A stretch of DNA of 64,000 nucleotides from Vandiemenella viatica (taxonomy: Eukaryota; Arthropoda; Insecta; Orthoptera; Morabidae). The DNA lies in the NCBI GenBank assembly GCA_031002005.1, contig JARYHS010009186.1:257577199-257641198 (forward strand). Reading direction: 5' to 3'. Of this stretch, positions 25,401 to 32,242 are shown piece after piece. The first letter of the stretch is position 1; every line of letters begins with the position of its first letter. Both the position numbers and the translations under genes were made by a program. The notes beneath the pieces are model-generated. The model ran no database searches, was not told the DNA's origin, and saw nothing but the letters and a program-made list of their open reading frames with translations.

Positions 25401-28400
25401 TCCACACACAATTAATTGTACCCAACAAACCTAGGATGGTTTTCGATGGGAGGTGTTTTATCACCCACTGTACAGTCCAGATGTGGTACCGAACAATTAC
25501 CACCTCTTTCCAGCAATGAAGACTTTGCTCATAACACAGCGCTTTGAAAGTGACAGAAATGTGTGCCAGTGTAAACCACTAGTTGAAATATAAGATAGCA
25601 GAGATGGAACTGAAAATCTTCTGCATCATTATGATAAAAGCCTCGATTTAAATGCTGGCTATAAAATAGTTTAAGACTGTCCCTTTCAAATGTATATAAC
25701 AAAATTTATTTTTCTTATTTGTTTAATTTTTATTTCAAAATGTAAGTTACTTTCTAGACAGCCTTTGTATTTGGTTTTTGTCATAATCCTTTGATCAGCC
25801 CAACCAAATTTATTTGAACTGTGCAAGTGGTGAGCATATTCTTCCACTACTGCACTTAGATTTGTGGTGAGATGTTTGACTAGTAAGTAAATAGGTGGCC
25901 CAATTTCACTTACTATAAAGCACAATGGGTAATCCACACTTGTTTTGGCAGCATATATAGCCTGGAAGGTACCAGTACCTGGTACTAAATTCTTTCAATG
26001 ATGTATTGTAAGATCTGAAGCTTTCCTGAATATTGACAATTGGTGGATAATGGTTCAGACTTGTGTATGCTTCACCTTATGTAGAAGCATGTTGATTTTT
26101 CACCTATAATCTTCCATAGTTATGAGAACAGAATAATTCTCAATATCAGCTGGAAGAACAATGGCTTTCTCATGCTTCAATAAATAAATCCAGTAGCATT
26201 CTTCAATTTTATAAATATATATTCCTTCCATCAATATATTCACTGAATGATATATATATATAGATATATATAATATCTTTTTCTCAAACACAATTCATGT
26301 TATTATTACTTTCATTGTTGTACTTGTTTCAATTACAAAATGCAGAAAGAGGGATGGGTTATTCATTAAACTTTAATTTTCTAGTTTTTCTGTAGCCAAA
26401 TTTGTACCATACTGTCATTACAGCTAATTATGTTTTTTATAGCTTTTTAGGCAAAAAAAAAAGGCCCTCAATATTTTGCAAACAATTCTCCCAAACATTT
26501 TTTAAAATAATTTTGAAATAACAGTTTTACCCTGGACAAAACTTTAGTTAATTCAGTGGAACTTACTGTCTGAAACATTCTGTTTCAAAGATGTTATTTT
26601 TTCATCGGTATCAGGATATAATAGATAAATCTCCACATATGCTGCTCCAGTGACATTGTGTAGAGTAAGACATAGATTTTCAGAGCTACCAGCCAAGAGT
26701 CGCTTGGGTGCTGTCAATATAAATCCCCTGAAAGTAAAGATGAGTTGATGAGCAATAACTTTATTAATCATATAAGTAAAAAATAAAAAAATAAACAATA
26801 ATAAACCATCATCCCAGAAAAGCAACAGTAGTATTATTTAAATTGAGTCTGGATACTTCCTTCTTACCACAGGACTGAAAAAGTGTGATAGTTAGTGCTG
26901 GTACATACAGGAGGGGTGAGAAATAGAGTTGAGAATTACAGGCCAATCAGTTTGACATCAGTTGTAGGTAAATTAATGGAAAGATTGATATGCAACCACA
27001 TCAGAAATCTATGTAAGGAACGTAAGTGGTTTTCAAATAAGCAACATGGGTTTAGGCAAGGATATTCATGCGAATCCCAGTTGGCGGGATATATGCAAGA
27101 TATTTCAGATGAAATGGACAAGGGAGGCCAAATTGATAGTGTTGCACTAGATCTTTCAAAAGTGTTTGACAGAGTGAGAAATAAAATGATAGTAAATAAG
27201 GTAAAAACTATTGGAGTAGATGAGAAAGTGATTTGCTGGATAGAAGAATTTTTAAAAGATACAAAACCGAAAGTTAGGGTAGGAAATGCGGTATCAAAGG
27301 AAGTGGATGGGAGTGCCACAGGGTAGCATATTGGGACCATTGCTATTCATTATTCTAATGAATAATTGTGTTGATTGTTTATTATCTGAAATTAGATTGT
27401 TTGCAGATGACATAATGCTATATAAAAGGATCAAAACAGTTGCAGGGTGATCTGGACAGGATATCTAGTTGGCTTGGTAGACATGGGATGAAGATAAATG
27501 CAAAGAAGAGTCAGCTTATTAGATACACAAATAAAAAACAAAAGCTTAATTATATATATAAAAGGGGTGGGGGGGGGGAAGAACTGCTTGCTGAAGACTT
27601 GAAATATAAATATCTTGGCATTACATTTGATAACAAGCTTAACTGGGCAGGACACATTGGACAGGTGGTAGGAAAAGGTTTCAAAATTCTGTACTTGTTG
27701 GAGAGAGTGATGAGGGGATGCACGAGAGATGTAAAGGAATTGGGTTACAAAACTTTGGTCAGACCATTGCTCGAATATTGTAGTCTAGTATGGGACCCAC
27801 ATTTTGTGTATCAAATAAAGGAATTAGAGAGGGTGCAAAAAAGGGCTGCTAGATTTGTTTCTGGAAATTATCGCATAATGAAATCAGTGACGGATATGAT
27901 AAAGGAGCTGGAATGGGATTCATTGCAAGACAGGAGGAGGATGAGGAGGGTCATGGGAGAGTACAGGGCGTATACTCACGATGAGGCATGGAAAGATATT
28001 GCAATAGGTATGAAAAGTAGTACATGGAAGGGAAAAGATGACCATGACCACAAGCTGGCACTCGATTTCAGGCACAAGGGTGTGGAAAGATTTTCTTTTT
28101 TAAGTAAGGGTGTCAGGGATTGGAATGAATTACCAAGGGAAATGATGAATAATTTACCAAAAACGTTATAAGAATTTAAAGTTAAAGATGGGTGTGTAGG
28201 GAAATTGCCACCGGAGCCTGTGCTCCATTGCAATTAAATTAAATTTAAAAAAAATTAAAAACTAGACTAGAGCTTTTCTGAATCATAAGCCACGCTATCT
28301 TTAATCATAGGCGATGGGAAACCGTCTCAGTATTAAAATTTACCCACAAAGTTGATATGGATGAGTAAAATCATTAACATTAGTTGTCAAACAATCTGAC

Positions 28401-29610
28401 ATTTTCTATGGAGTTCCTTCAATAAGCAATAAAATAATTACCAGTAATCAACAGAAATAAACACTCTGATATTCAAGATTATTAGTCTAACTTAATTGTG
28501 AATGTCATGTACGGTTATCGATATAAAAAAGCAATTTCGTATCCTTTGGCTTATTTTTCTTTATTAAGTATTTATGGTTCATCTATGTAATAGTCATTAT
28601 TGCTGGAAGAGGCTTGGGGACAAGGAACAGGAAGAAATTCTTCCTTGGCCTTTTATAGGGGACACCCCAACATTCGCAACATTTAATTCAGAGAAATATT
28701 AAAAGATTTTTTAATCGACAACGCTTATTCTGTAGAATTTCCTTCAAAGGTGTATACATAATAATTGTCAGTATCTTGTATTTATATTTATTGGAAGCTC
28801 TGTAAAGGCCCCGACGAAAATTTTGACCTCCCTGACATTGTTAATATACAAACATATAATTTCGTGACAGAGCATCTTTTTGAGTATTCCATATTTCATA
28901 GTGTCTTAGGATCTATGGAAAATGAAGTATTGTATACTGTGTATAAGTACGTACTGTGTGATTTCTGAAAAGCGTGAAAGCTTGAAACCTGGATGGCGGA
29001 CCGGGTTTTGTATGCATGTCCCAATGACAAGCCTCACCGTTATCCGCTCAATCACAGGGACAGAGTAATGTATTCGAAAAATGTAATAAATCTTGTCTAC
29101 GATTCTAAGATGATTTCTACACACAATACCGCGAAAAAAATGGTTACTGTACCTACAGGGATCCTCTGTTTACATGAAAATAACTGTGTCGTATGATTGG
29201 TGTCTTGCATAACCTACAGTGTTTTTGGGCATGGCGTTCAAATCTGATCCTAAAAACGTTTCCATTGTACTCTAAATACCACGGGAAGTGACATGTTCCT
29301 TGGTTTGAACAGGCTTAAAGGAACTGTTAACATTTGAATTATAAACATATCACATTTGCCACAGAACAAACAAATAATAACAATCATTACCGGTGTTAAT
29401 AAATATTCCACTTTCTATGAAATTTTTGATAAGGACTTGTTTCTAATCTACTTTTTTTTTACGAAGTTGTTGACATGATTGAAATTTCTCAGACTCTGTT
29501 AGAATTGATTTAAGTGGAAGTATTGTTGGCGCTGTGACGCACCTGTGATTGCAGTTTGCTCCTTTCACGCCCAGCAATAGCAACACCAAACCCACCCAGC
29601 CAGCGTTCAT
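1303..29610 (-). CDS. Thioester-containing protein / CD109-like alpha-2-macroglobulin gene, 5' part (6 coding exons, runs off left edge)
   Basis: Secreted alpha-2-macroglobulin superfamily protein; relatives act in complement-like opsonisation or protease trapping. Coding exons, in gene order, are 29610-29543, 26727-26567, 12852-12611, 10837-10721, 2056-1896 and 1411-1303. All have AG acceptors and GT donors, and the phases join exactly (2, 1, 0, 0, 2, 0). The joined product has a signal peptide (start [14 protein letters not shown]), then the macroglobulin-1 start ([13 protein letters not shown]), the MG2 hallmark ([18 protein letters not shown]), VAQWLDV, GKWKIKV, and the MG3 hallmarks EYVLPRFEV and [12 protein letters not shown]. 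About 285 residues are present of a family norm near 1400-1500, so the bait and thioester regions lie beyond the left edge. Introns of 0.5-13.7 kb are loaded with transposons. TEP versus CD109-type orthology cannot be settled from the N-terminus alone. Confidence 0.93.
1500..1625. repeat. Dispersed repeat shared with 46000-46115
   Basis: The text around aaccactcaccaaagttgaa and gcacaacagcaac recurs in diverged form at 46060-46115 (cccaccacttaccgaagttg, gcgcagcagcaacaac). The class is unknown. It ends in an A-tract of about 20 bases, so a retroposed tail is possible. Confidence 0.5.
1896..2056 (-). CDS. TEP/CD109-like exon 5: MG2/MG3 junction
   Basis: Acceptor gattttacag; donor gtaagc. It begins [13 protein letters not shown], continuing directly from exon 4, then has [17 protein letters not shown], the best conserved motif at the start of MG3. 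It ends with two bases of a split lysine codon. Confidence 0.95.
2130..7185. other. Intron 4 of the TEP gene, no assigned gene
   Basis: AT-rich, with only short chance ORFs. At 2690-2950 and 6180-6480 are GC-richer stretches with TATA-like strings (cttatataggag, cttaaataggatggg), perhaps remains of a repeat. A C-tract plus A-tract lies at 5060-5085. No protein motif was recognised. Confidence 0.5.
7190..8210 (-). pseudogene. Decayed mariner/IS630-type transposase
   Basis: Read on the minus strand with many frameshifts and stops. In order: a fragment like the helix-turn-helix region ([20 protein letters not shown]), the segment before the first catalytic Asp ([10 protein letters not shown] in place of GDETW), [20 protein letters not shown], then [15 protein letters not shown], equivalent to the second-Asp block, followed by GPPPVFTKV. 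The order and wording match the arthropod mariner-like family, but no frame is intact. It lies within TEP intron 4. Confidence 0.65.
8355..8399 (-). ncRNA. Inverted, inactivated copy of the hammerhead ribozyme
   Basis: On the minus strand the left arm carries CTGATGA and the stem II halves (GACGAC, GTCATC). The invariant GAAA has become AAAA (G12 to A), so self-cleavage should be lost. It is the mirror of the ribozyme at the right arm. Confidence 0.75.
8684..8728 (+). ncRNA. Hammerhead ribozyme, type I with minimal stem III
   Basis: Stem I is GACAC (8684-8688) with GTGTT (8724-8728). The core CTGATGA is 8689-8695, then one unpaired A. Stem II is GATGAC (8697-8702) with GTCGTC (8710-8715). 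GAAA is 8716-8719, then TATC, where A-U and U-A pairs form a two-base stem III and cleavage is expected after C8723. All core bases are canonical. Very short stem III is the known pattern for ribozymes in Penelope-like elements. Confidence 0.85.
8810..9880. other. Intron DNA, no gene recognised
   Basis: Mostly AT-rich. A GC-richer patch at 9240-9430 (aatggccgacacc, then ccctatatgacac) resembles the patch at 2690-2950 (aatgtccgccac, cttatatagg), suggesting a shared old repeat. Confidence 0.45.
9885..10330 (+). pseudogene. Tc1-type transposase relic
   Basis: The plus strand reads [20 protein letters not shown], then DESKFSL (first catalytic Asp block of Tc1), a glycine-rich residue of the G-G-S-x-M-V/M block, and further on a weak NFIFIVDN segment where the second Asp block is expected. 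Several stops and shifts are present and the third acidic residue is not seen. It lies in TEP intron 4. Confidence 0.7.
10721..10837 (-). CDS. TEP/CD109-like exon 4: MG2 segment
   Basis: A 39-codon, phase 0-0 exon between acceptor gccaatag and donor gtaatt. The frame [20 protein letters not shown] is the conserved W-x-E-x-P-S-x-V-R-x-x-Q-W block of TEP/CD109 proteins. The exon is too short to appear as an independent ORF; it was located from its neighbours' phases. Confidence 0.92.
11230..12120 (+). pseudogene. LINE relic (endonuclease to reverse transcriptase start)
   Basis: Fragments readable with shifts include [17 protein letters not shown], like the endonuclease start of RTE-like LINEs, and [20 protein letters not shown], like the N-terminal part of their reverse transcriptase. 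It is heavily decayed and sits in TEP intron 3. The clade is uncertain. Confidence 0.45.
12611..12852 (-). CDS. TEP/CD109-like exon 3: MG1/MG2 boundary
   Basis: Acceptor ctttcacag; donor gtgagt after CAACCT, phase 0. The frame contains [18 protein letters not shown] and the family signature [18 protein letters not shown], a strand of the second macroglobulin domain. Its 5' phase completes the single base left by exon 2. Confidence 0.95.
12860..15000. other. TEP intron 2 DNA, no gene recognised
   Basis: AT-rich sequence with short chance ORFs (for example at 13811-14161) that show no motif. No convincing repeat boundaries are seen. Confidence 0.45.
15258..15371 (+). repeat. Subterminal 43-bp tandem repeat of the piggyBac left end
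   Basis: Units start at 15258, 15301 and 15344 (2.6 copies). Each begins with the near-palindrome GACGTGTATACACGTC or a close variant, followed by gccgccctgtctgtgctc. The position just inside the terminal repeat suggests transposase binding sites; that role is inferred. Confidence 0.7.
15537..15695 (+). pseudogene. piggyBac transposase, N-terminal fragment
   Basis: ATG at 15537 opens [20 protein letters not shown], then an acidic/serine stretch ([16 protein letters not shown]), typical of the disordered acidic N-terminus of piggyBac transposases. It stops at 15695. Decayed sequence follows, and the catalytic region is missing before the C-terminal pieces. Confidence 0.65.
15955..16080 (+). 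pseudogene. piggyBac transposase, distal core fragment
   Basis: The plus strand reads [20 protein letters not shown], then a K-M-Q-L-Q-N-F block. It matches the piggyBac segment K-W-x-K-x-x-F-x-x-L-x-x-x-x-x-N-A that lies between the catalytic domain and the cysteine-rich tail. A stop follows soon after. It is followed by the Penelope insertion. Confidence 0.65.
16333..17994 (+). CDS. Penelope-like reverse transcriptase (553-residue ORF)
   Basis: Reverse transcriptase of a Penelope-like element, which copies element RNA primed at a chromosomal nick or end. Visible motifs: [13 protein letters not shown] (RT1-like, about residue 155), [20 protein letters not shown] (RT2, about 225), [15 protein letters not shown] with the first catalytic Asp (about 290), ADFYMEHFE, then [11 protein letters not shown] with the F-V-D-D catalytic pair (about 380), and [11 protein letters not shown]. 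The ORF begins inside the expected N-terminal domain, with the upstream part missing, so the first ATG is probably not the ancestral start. It ends at a TGA, after which the same frame continues into the endonuclease. Telomerase-related reverse transcriptase by family knowledge. Confidence 0.9.
   Translation: MMGCHLQLAAALSPLDWEWVDHFTTGQQNSTLKTATRKQCCKFNRLSRDSHDAQPTEERRTVINLSGKEIDEGAISALKKGLNFAPAHRSVPIMGIISGVEQAVRNIPADAAEEVRRETTRILTRAKPPKPNITRAERDGLRVLREDFELMVLPADKGNSTVILTDTDYHQKIHEVLDDDAYRLIPRDPTARITRKTNILMRESGLAEETVKNLSVRAPRPPRLYGLTKIHKELVPMHPIVSAIGSPTYKLAKYLTRLLNPLVGQYAHHVKNSAAFVELVKEIRLERDDIMVSLDVTSLFTYVPLGETVELLSEHFDPKLVELFRHTLTSTYFVYQGKYYEQTDSVAMGSPLSPAVADFYMEHFEHIALDTAPLKPKCFYRFVDDTFLMWSHGIPALYEFVNHLNGIHPNIKFMVEIERNGSLPFLDVLVRRKPNGRLGHNVYRTPTHTDRYLNAQSFHHPSQKVGVLNTLVHRAKVVSDNEHLKEELQHLEFIFHANGYSTKEIQRATIGRHNRTKTDDRDQDKLCAFLPICGAVTSKIARLLNKQGIRSIF
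17995..18501 (+). pseudogene. Penelope-like GIY-YIG endonuclease domain, broken by stops
   Basis: It continues the reverse transcriptase frame after the TGA at 17992-17994. The text reads [14 protein letters not shown] (GIY-YIG equivalent), then a TAA where Gln is usual, then [11 protein letters not shown], the catalytic Arg region, [11 protein letters not shown], the catalytic Glu region (AKEAIEIRL), [17 protein letters not shown] and a TAA at 18499-18501 that overlaps a TATA-like box. This nicking domain is needed for integration in this class. The C-x-C before Y-I-G is a family hallmark. The copy is inactive because of its two in-frame stops. Confidence 0.88.
18542..18582 (+). ncRNA. Hammerhead-like ribozyme with U3-A8 core
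   Basis: Stem I is GGC (18542-18544) with GCC (18580-18582). The core is TTGACAA (18545-18551) instead of CTGATGA, then one unpaired T. Stem II is GGAAGC (18553-18558) with GCTTCC (18566-18571). GAAA is 18572-18575, C-G plus A-U form a minimal stem III, and GTC gives cleavage after C18579. Against the consensus, position 3 is U and position 8 is A, which would still pair. Activity is unproven. Confidence 0.6.
18680..19016 (+). pseudogene. piggyBac transposase, C-terminal cysteine-rich domain fragment
   Basis: Across two overlapping frames the text reads [12 protein letters not shown], then [10 protein letters not shown], then [19 protein letters not shown]. This is the C-x-x-C, C-x-x-C-x-V-x-L-C, C/F-x-x-Y-H pattern of the piggyBac C-terminal zinc-binding domain. 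A one-base shift between the two halves breaks it. It lies right of the Penelope insertion, so the insertion split this gene. Confidence 0.75.
19380..19981 (+). repeat. Left LTR
   Basis: 602 bp, TG...CA termini. It differs from the right LTR by a C-G/C-A change (gatcgaaaacc versus gatcaaaaacc) and one T in a T-run. It has a TATA-like tacatatatatat near 19746. A chance 86-codon frame in its GC-rich first half is identical in both copies. Confidence 0.9.
19982..20001 (+). other. Candidate primer binding site
   Basis: TGGCTACCTATGGACAGGAC follows the left LTR directly, the expected place for tRNA priming. The start TGG fits the CCA end of a tRNA; which tRNA is not determined. Confidence 0.45.
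20337..21221 (+). CDS. Gag-region coiled-coil protein of the LTR element
   Basis: 294 codons starting [17 protein letters not shown] after a 355-base leader. Residues 1-75 are acidic and proline-rich. From about residue 80 to 240 the sequence is a long heptad-like coiled coil ([51 protein letters not shown]). The last 30 residues, from about 21130, look like the wrong frame, because the capsid-like sequence continues in the +1 frame. The likely role is gag multimerisation. A coiled coil ahead of a retrotransposon capsid is seen in other insect gag genes. Confidence 0.7.
   Translation: MNKESSFENGGEASKEDPPSQEPLLVFLNTEIPINESLSPAPESSPPNSETCSPILTTNASIFEAFEGPADPEKDNPNLIVKIFTMLSNLSTDIQTKFEIQSTEIQNKFKSHAEDVHKSFSNGLAALELKLEGKIKEELKGVTQKLDEVCSEVEKCKQSCQVVRQETQKQIECLEVNVRQRIDSNENNIANIKQQNTQLSIRLEGVAERVDEVGEKYIKLEAAVDEVAISCEILDKRVGNLSEDMTKIPQLRESSNQNWGRITRSEVPSKEITGATCSWFGKPNVPGYTRKNRN
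21130..22011 (+). pseudogene. Retrotransposon gag (capsid-type) frame with one stop
   Basis: This frame is +1 relative to the preceding ORF. It reads [20 protein letters not shown], then [14 protein letters not shown], a TGA at 21352-21354, [40 protein letters not shown] and SLKDFLLNE. This is the order of the retrotransposon gag capsid family, and a basic Arg/Gln-rich tail follows. There is no zinc knuckle. Both the frame change and the stop could be mutations or recoding. The near-identical LTRs argue that the defects did not stop recent movement. Confidence 0.7.
22012..23017 (+). other. Non-coding 3' interior of the LTR element
   Basis: About 1 kb with no ORF of note and no pol motif. It ends in the purine tract gagggggc (23010-23017) that would prime plus-strand synthesis. 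Confidence 0.6.
23018..23620 (+). repeat. Right LTR
   Basis: 603 bp, TG...CA ends, two apparent differences from the left LTR. The flank after it (acaaccctcc) returns to piggyBac sequence, which ends at 23752. Confidence 0.9.
24100..26290 (-). pseudogene. Penelope-like reverse transcriptase relic, split by a mariner
   Basis: The minus strand, in gene order, reads [20 protein letters not shown] (26180-26100, RT1), [17 protein letters not shown] (25920-25850, RT2 region), [12 protein letters not shown], then after the mariner [14 protein letters not shown] (24390-24340) and decayed motif B and C text. It is strongly diverged from the family A copy in this window, so it is an older, separate Penelope lineage. 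It lies within TEP intron 2. Confidence 0.7.
24488..25767 (+). mobile_element. Decayed mariner transposon inside the Penelope relic
   Basis: Ends are inverted (gggctgttcagaaagtaact at the left; ggctgtctagaaagtaactt on the other strand at the right) with TA on both sides. The remains of a DD34D mariner transposase read [59 protein letters not shown]-like [23 protein letters not shown] (second Asp) and [18 protein letters not shown], where the third Asp is Asn. Many stops are present. Confidence 0.85.
26567..26727 (-). CDS. TEP/CD109-like exon 2: first macroglobulin domain
   Basis: The acceptor ctttcag precedes GGGATTT, and the donor is GACA followed by gtaagt. The frame reads [20 protein letters not shown], then [20 protein letters not shown], typical of the start of the mature TEP/CD109 chain. 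An N-glycosylation sequon (NVT) is visible. One base is carried over to exon 3. Confidence 0.92.
27440..28171 (+). pseudogene. LINE family A reverse transcriptase C-terminal ORF
   Basis: A 243-codon open frame covering the thumb region and C-terminal domain, from [20 protein letters not shown] to [18 protein letters not shown]. It is separated from the upstream motif A frame (26895-27326) by frameshifts around the F-A-D-D site, so no functional protein is made. Confidence 0.8.
28213..28226 (+). repeat. 3'-terminal hairpin of LINE family A
   Basis: GGAGC-CTGT-GCTCC forms a five-pair stem. It recurs at 37836-37849 (same), 51301-51314 (GGAGC-TTAG-GCTCC) and 36684-36697 (GGAGC-ATGC-GTTCC, with one G-U pair). 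A 3' structure recognised by the element's own reverse transcriptase is inferred. Confidence 0.7.
28599..28676 (-). repeat. SINE 3' fragment
   Basis: Read on the minus strand, gaagaatttcttcctgttcc and ccttgtccccaagc match the body of the tRNA-derived SINE at 61252-61499 (ccgaattccttcagttccttgtcccc). Confidence 0.6.
29543..29610 (-). CDS. TEP/CD109-like exon 1: start codon and signal peptide
   Basis: ATG at 29610-29608, followed by [20 protein letters not shown], a short hydrophobic secretion signal. The exon ends CACAG with donor gtgcgt. Two bases (AG) are left over, and exon 2 supplies the missing G to make an arginine codon. A longer open frame continues upstream but has no earlier ATG. 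The first exon was found by matching phase and the expected position of a signal peptide; no transcript supports it here. Confidence 0.85.
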
Positions 29611-29659
29611 GGCTGGCGCAGACTGAAGCTTGTTATCTGCCTGCGTCTCCAACAGCTAA

Positions 29660-30610
29660 TTGTGTTCATGCGCTCATTCGGGTTCACTGTCTTTTGCATC
29701 TGCGAAATCCCTCCATCTTTTTTCACGTCAAGAAAGCCAGTGTAATTAAAATATAAAGTTTCTAGTTTGAAGAAGAGACCACTGTAGAGATACTTTTCTT
29801 CTTATTAAGACTCCTCCTGACGGATTTAAAATGATATTTTTCTCTCTCTCTCGCTTTCTTTTACTTTTACTTAGGCTTCGTAGATTTAGGGATTATTAGA
29901 GACAGTAAAGGGCTGAGGCCAAGTAACGTGAAGGAATTCAGCCATGGTCTATTAAGAATGAATTATCACAGCATTCGATTGGAGTTATTTCGAGAAACTT
30001 TGGAAAACAGAAATGTGGGTGGCTGGACGAGTATTTGAATGCCAGGCTCAAGCGGTATCGTTCCCCCACAAGGCCCTGTACGTTGCATTTGGAGAATAAT
30101 CCAAACAAAATAAAATTTCGGGCGTGTCACCCTCAACTTACGACAGCTTCATACGCTTCTTTTCTTTCTCGGGATTAGGAAGTGAAAGCAAATTACAATT
30201 AGGTCATTAAGAAACAACATAATTAATTACTGAGTTCGAAAAATGCCTAAATTATGGATATATAAATCAACGCAAAAATAGTAGAGCTTTAAATAAGGCA
30301 TGCGTTAATAAATGAAAAAATATTATAAAAATCTTATTATATAAAACAATAAACATTTTAAAGTCGTATTCAAAATTACAACTAATATTACTGTTCTACA
30401 AAGAAAAAAAATCTGATATGGGAATATCGAGTTTCTATAACATTTTTGCATGGAAAATTCAAGTCTGAGATTACCCATCAGGCACAGTTTTTTAGTTATA
30501 TGAAAAAAATGTATATTTTAACTTTCAGATAATTTTTTTTCAATACAAAAGGAAATTGACAAAAAAAAAAGTTATCAACATCTGCATTTCACTTGGTAGA
30601 ATATGCAAAC
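29660..30610. other. Upstream region of the TEP gene, no further gene seen
   Basis: This should hold the promoter and 5' UTR. No clear TATA box is placed. A TCAGTC initiator-like string lies on the minus strand at 29626-29621, very near the ATG, which makes it weak evidence. The rest is AT-rich. Confidence 0.35.
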
Positions 30611-30618
30611 GTTGCTAC

Positions 30619-30872
30619 CAGTGGCGTAGCTAGGTTAACAAGGGCCCCAGTGCAAAAAAATATTTTGGGCCCTCAGGCGAGATGGGTGACCTTTTTTTTA
30701 GCTCTACCAAGTCATGTGAGGTTTGCTGGCCAGGGGATCCCTGAACTTTAAGAGGTTTAAGGAACCCCTCCCCCCGAGCTGAGCTTGGGTCCTCTGAGCT
30801 GTGCTTGGGTCCCCTGAGCTTTGGGGGCCCCTATGCATGGCACACGCTAGCCCTCCGATAGCTACGCCCCTG
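30619..30872. mobile_element. hAT-type MITE
   Basis: The left end CAGTGGCGTAGCTAGG is inverted at the right as gatagctacgcccctg. The 8-bp target duplication is GTTGCTAC/GTTGGTAC (one mismatch). The centre is rich in gggcccc runs. It is a close relative of the insertion at 31737-32032. Confidence 0.88.
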
Positions 30873-31438
30873 GTTGGTACCTTTCTCTGTACTTCTGAAA
30901 CATTTTGTAATGTACAAGTCATTGATAGAGATTAATAACTGAGTTTGTGTTAGACTGATTATGCAAGACTGGAGACTATTTGTAAATGCATCCAAAATTA
31001 GTTTAAAGGCAGTTCTACGCCACAGTGGGAACGTAATTTCTTCCGTCTAATTTACAATGCAACTATGACCAAAGAGTCATATGACATTTCCAATGTAAGC
31101 TCACATGTATTAAACACAATGAGGTAACCACAAAATTATTGCCATAATATCGGATATGCAACAAGGTTACGCCAAATATGGGTGTTTCATATGTGAGTGG
31201 GATAGCCGTGACAGAAATTCCAGTCACAAGAAAAGGGAATGATCTAGTCGATAAAGGAAACCGGGAGGGGGGGAAAAAAATATATCAGTGTAAGAAACTG
31301 GTATCTGGTGTAGATGTGCTTCTTCCTCCACTTACATCAAATTAGACTTAGTGAAACAAATTGTTAATGCCATGGGTAAAATTGGAAGAGGTTATATGTA
31401 GGCCTACCTCTAAAACAAATTTTCTTGTCTTACATCAG

Positions 31439-32180
31439 CAAAGGTAAAGGAAGGGTTATCTGTTGACAAATTCAGAGAGACCCAAATTTTGAAGAAATTT
31501 TACGGCAGAAGAAAAATATGCATTGATTTCAAGAATGGAAGCAATAATTTTCCGGGAAAACAAAGAGCTCATAACTATAAAGATTTGGTAAATGAGATGC
31601 TTGTTGCAAACAAAACATTTGGATACAATATGTCGCTGAAGGTGCATTTTCTGCACTCTCATATGGATTACTTCCCGGAAAGATTCAGGGTCGTGTCTGA
31701 TGAACACGGTGAAAGATTCCATAAAGACATCATGACCAGTGGCGTAGCTAGGTCAACAAGGGCCCCGGTGCAAAATAAAATTATTTGGGCCCTCAGGCCA
31801 GATAGGCAACCTTTTTTTAGGGGCACCTGAGCAGAGCTTGGGGGCCCTCTGAGCTAAGTTTGGGGGACCCCTGAGCAGTAGCGTATCTGCGTTCACAAAG
31901 CCAACAGAGCTAAAAAAAAAAAAAAAAGGTCGGGATGCGCTTGGGGGTCCCCTCAGCTGCGCTCGGGGGCTCCCTGAGCGTGAGGGCCCCAGTGCACTGC
32001 GCCGCCTAGCCCCTATGGTAGCTACGCCCCTGATCATGACTTTAGAACAGCTGTACCAAGTGAAGTGGATGCCTACCGTGTTGGCTGATTATTGTTGCAG
32101 TACCATTCGGGACCGCAAAGATATTCAGCATAAAAGAAAGAAACAAGATTATCAAGAGTCAAAAATTACACAATTTTGGC
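31439..32180 (+). pseudogene. Conserved arthropod coding segment interrupted by a hAT MITE
   Basis: A good acceptor (ttttcttgtcttacatcag) opens a frame GLSVDKFRETQILKKFYGRR, then YNMSLKVHFLHSHMDYFPER and VSDEHGERFHKDIMT. The MITE 31737-32032 follows, and after it the frame goes on as LEQLYQVKWMPTVLADYC and RDRKDIQHKRKK. I recognise the N-M-S-L-K-x-H-F-L-H-S-H, S-D-E-x-G-E-R-F-H and A-D-Y-C pattern as one that recurs in many arthropod genomes without known function, often in multicopy loci. Upstream exons were not found, so this may be a retained exon of a gene or a broken duplicate. The MITE destroys the frame. Confidence 0.65.
31737..32032. mobile_element. hAT-type MITE with perfect 8-bp duplication
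   Basis: It starts CAGTGGCGTAGCTAGG and ends GTAGCTACGCCCCTG. The flanking duplication is ATCATGAC at 31729-31736 and 32033-32040. It includes a 15-bp A-run and G/C-rich gggcccc strings. It sits inside a coding frame. Confidence 0.93.
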
Positions 32181-32242
32181 TGATATTTTTCATTTTTTTA
32201 ACTCTATGTACAATGGTCCAAGTATTTATTAGTTTATCTATT

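Larger units (their letters stand above)
26890..28245 (+). mobile_element. LINE family A (jockey/CR1-type), 5'-truncated
   Basis: Reverse transcriptase from its N-terminal palm onward. The reading is [47 protein letters not shown] (motif A), then after a shift and a stop L-F-A-D-D (motif C, near 27405), [65 protein letters not shown] and [17 protein letters not shown]. The 3' UTR ends in a hairpin and caattaaattaaatt. It lies in TEP intron 1. It is the most complete copy of a family seen about ten times in this window. Confidence 0.9.

Noticed and set aside
26220..26280. CRISPR-like or satellite array in the ATATAT-rich stretch
   Set aside because: Simple AT dinucleotide repeats only; no spaced repeats, and the setting is eukaryotic.
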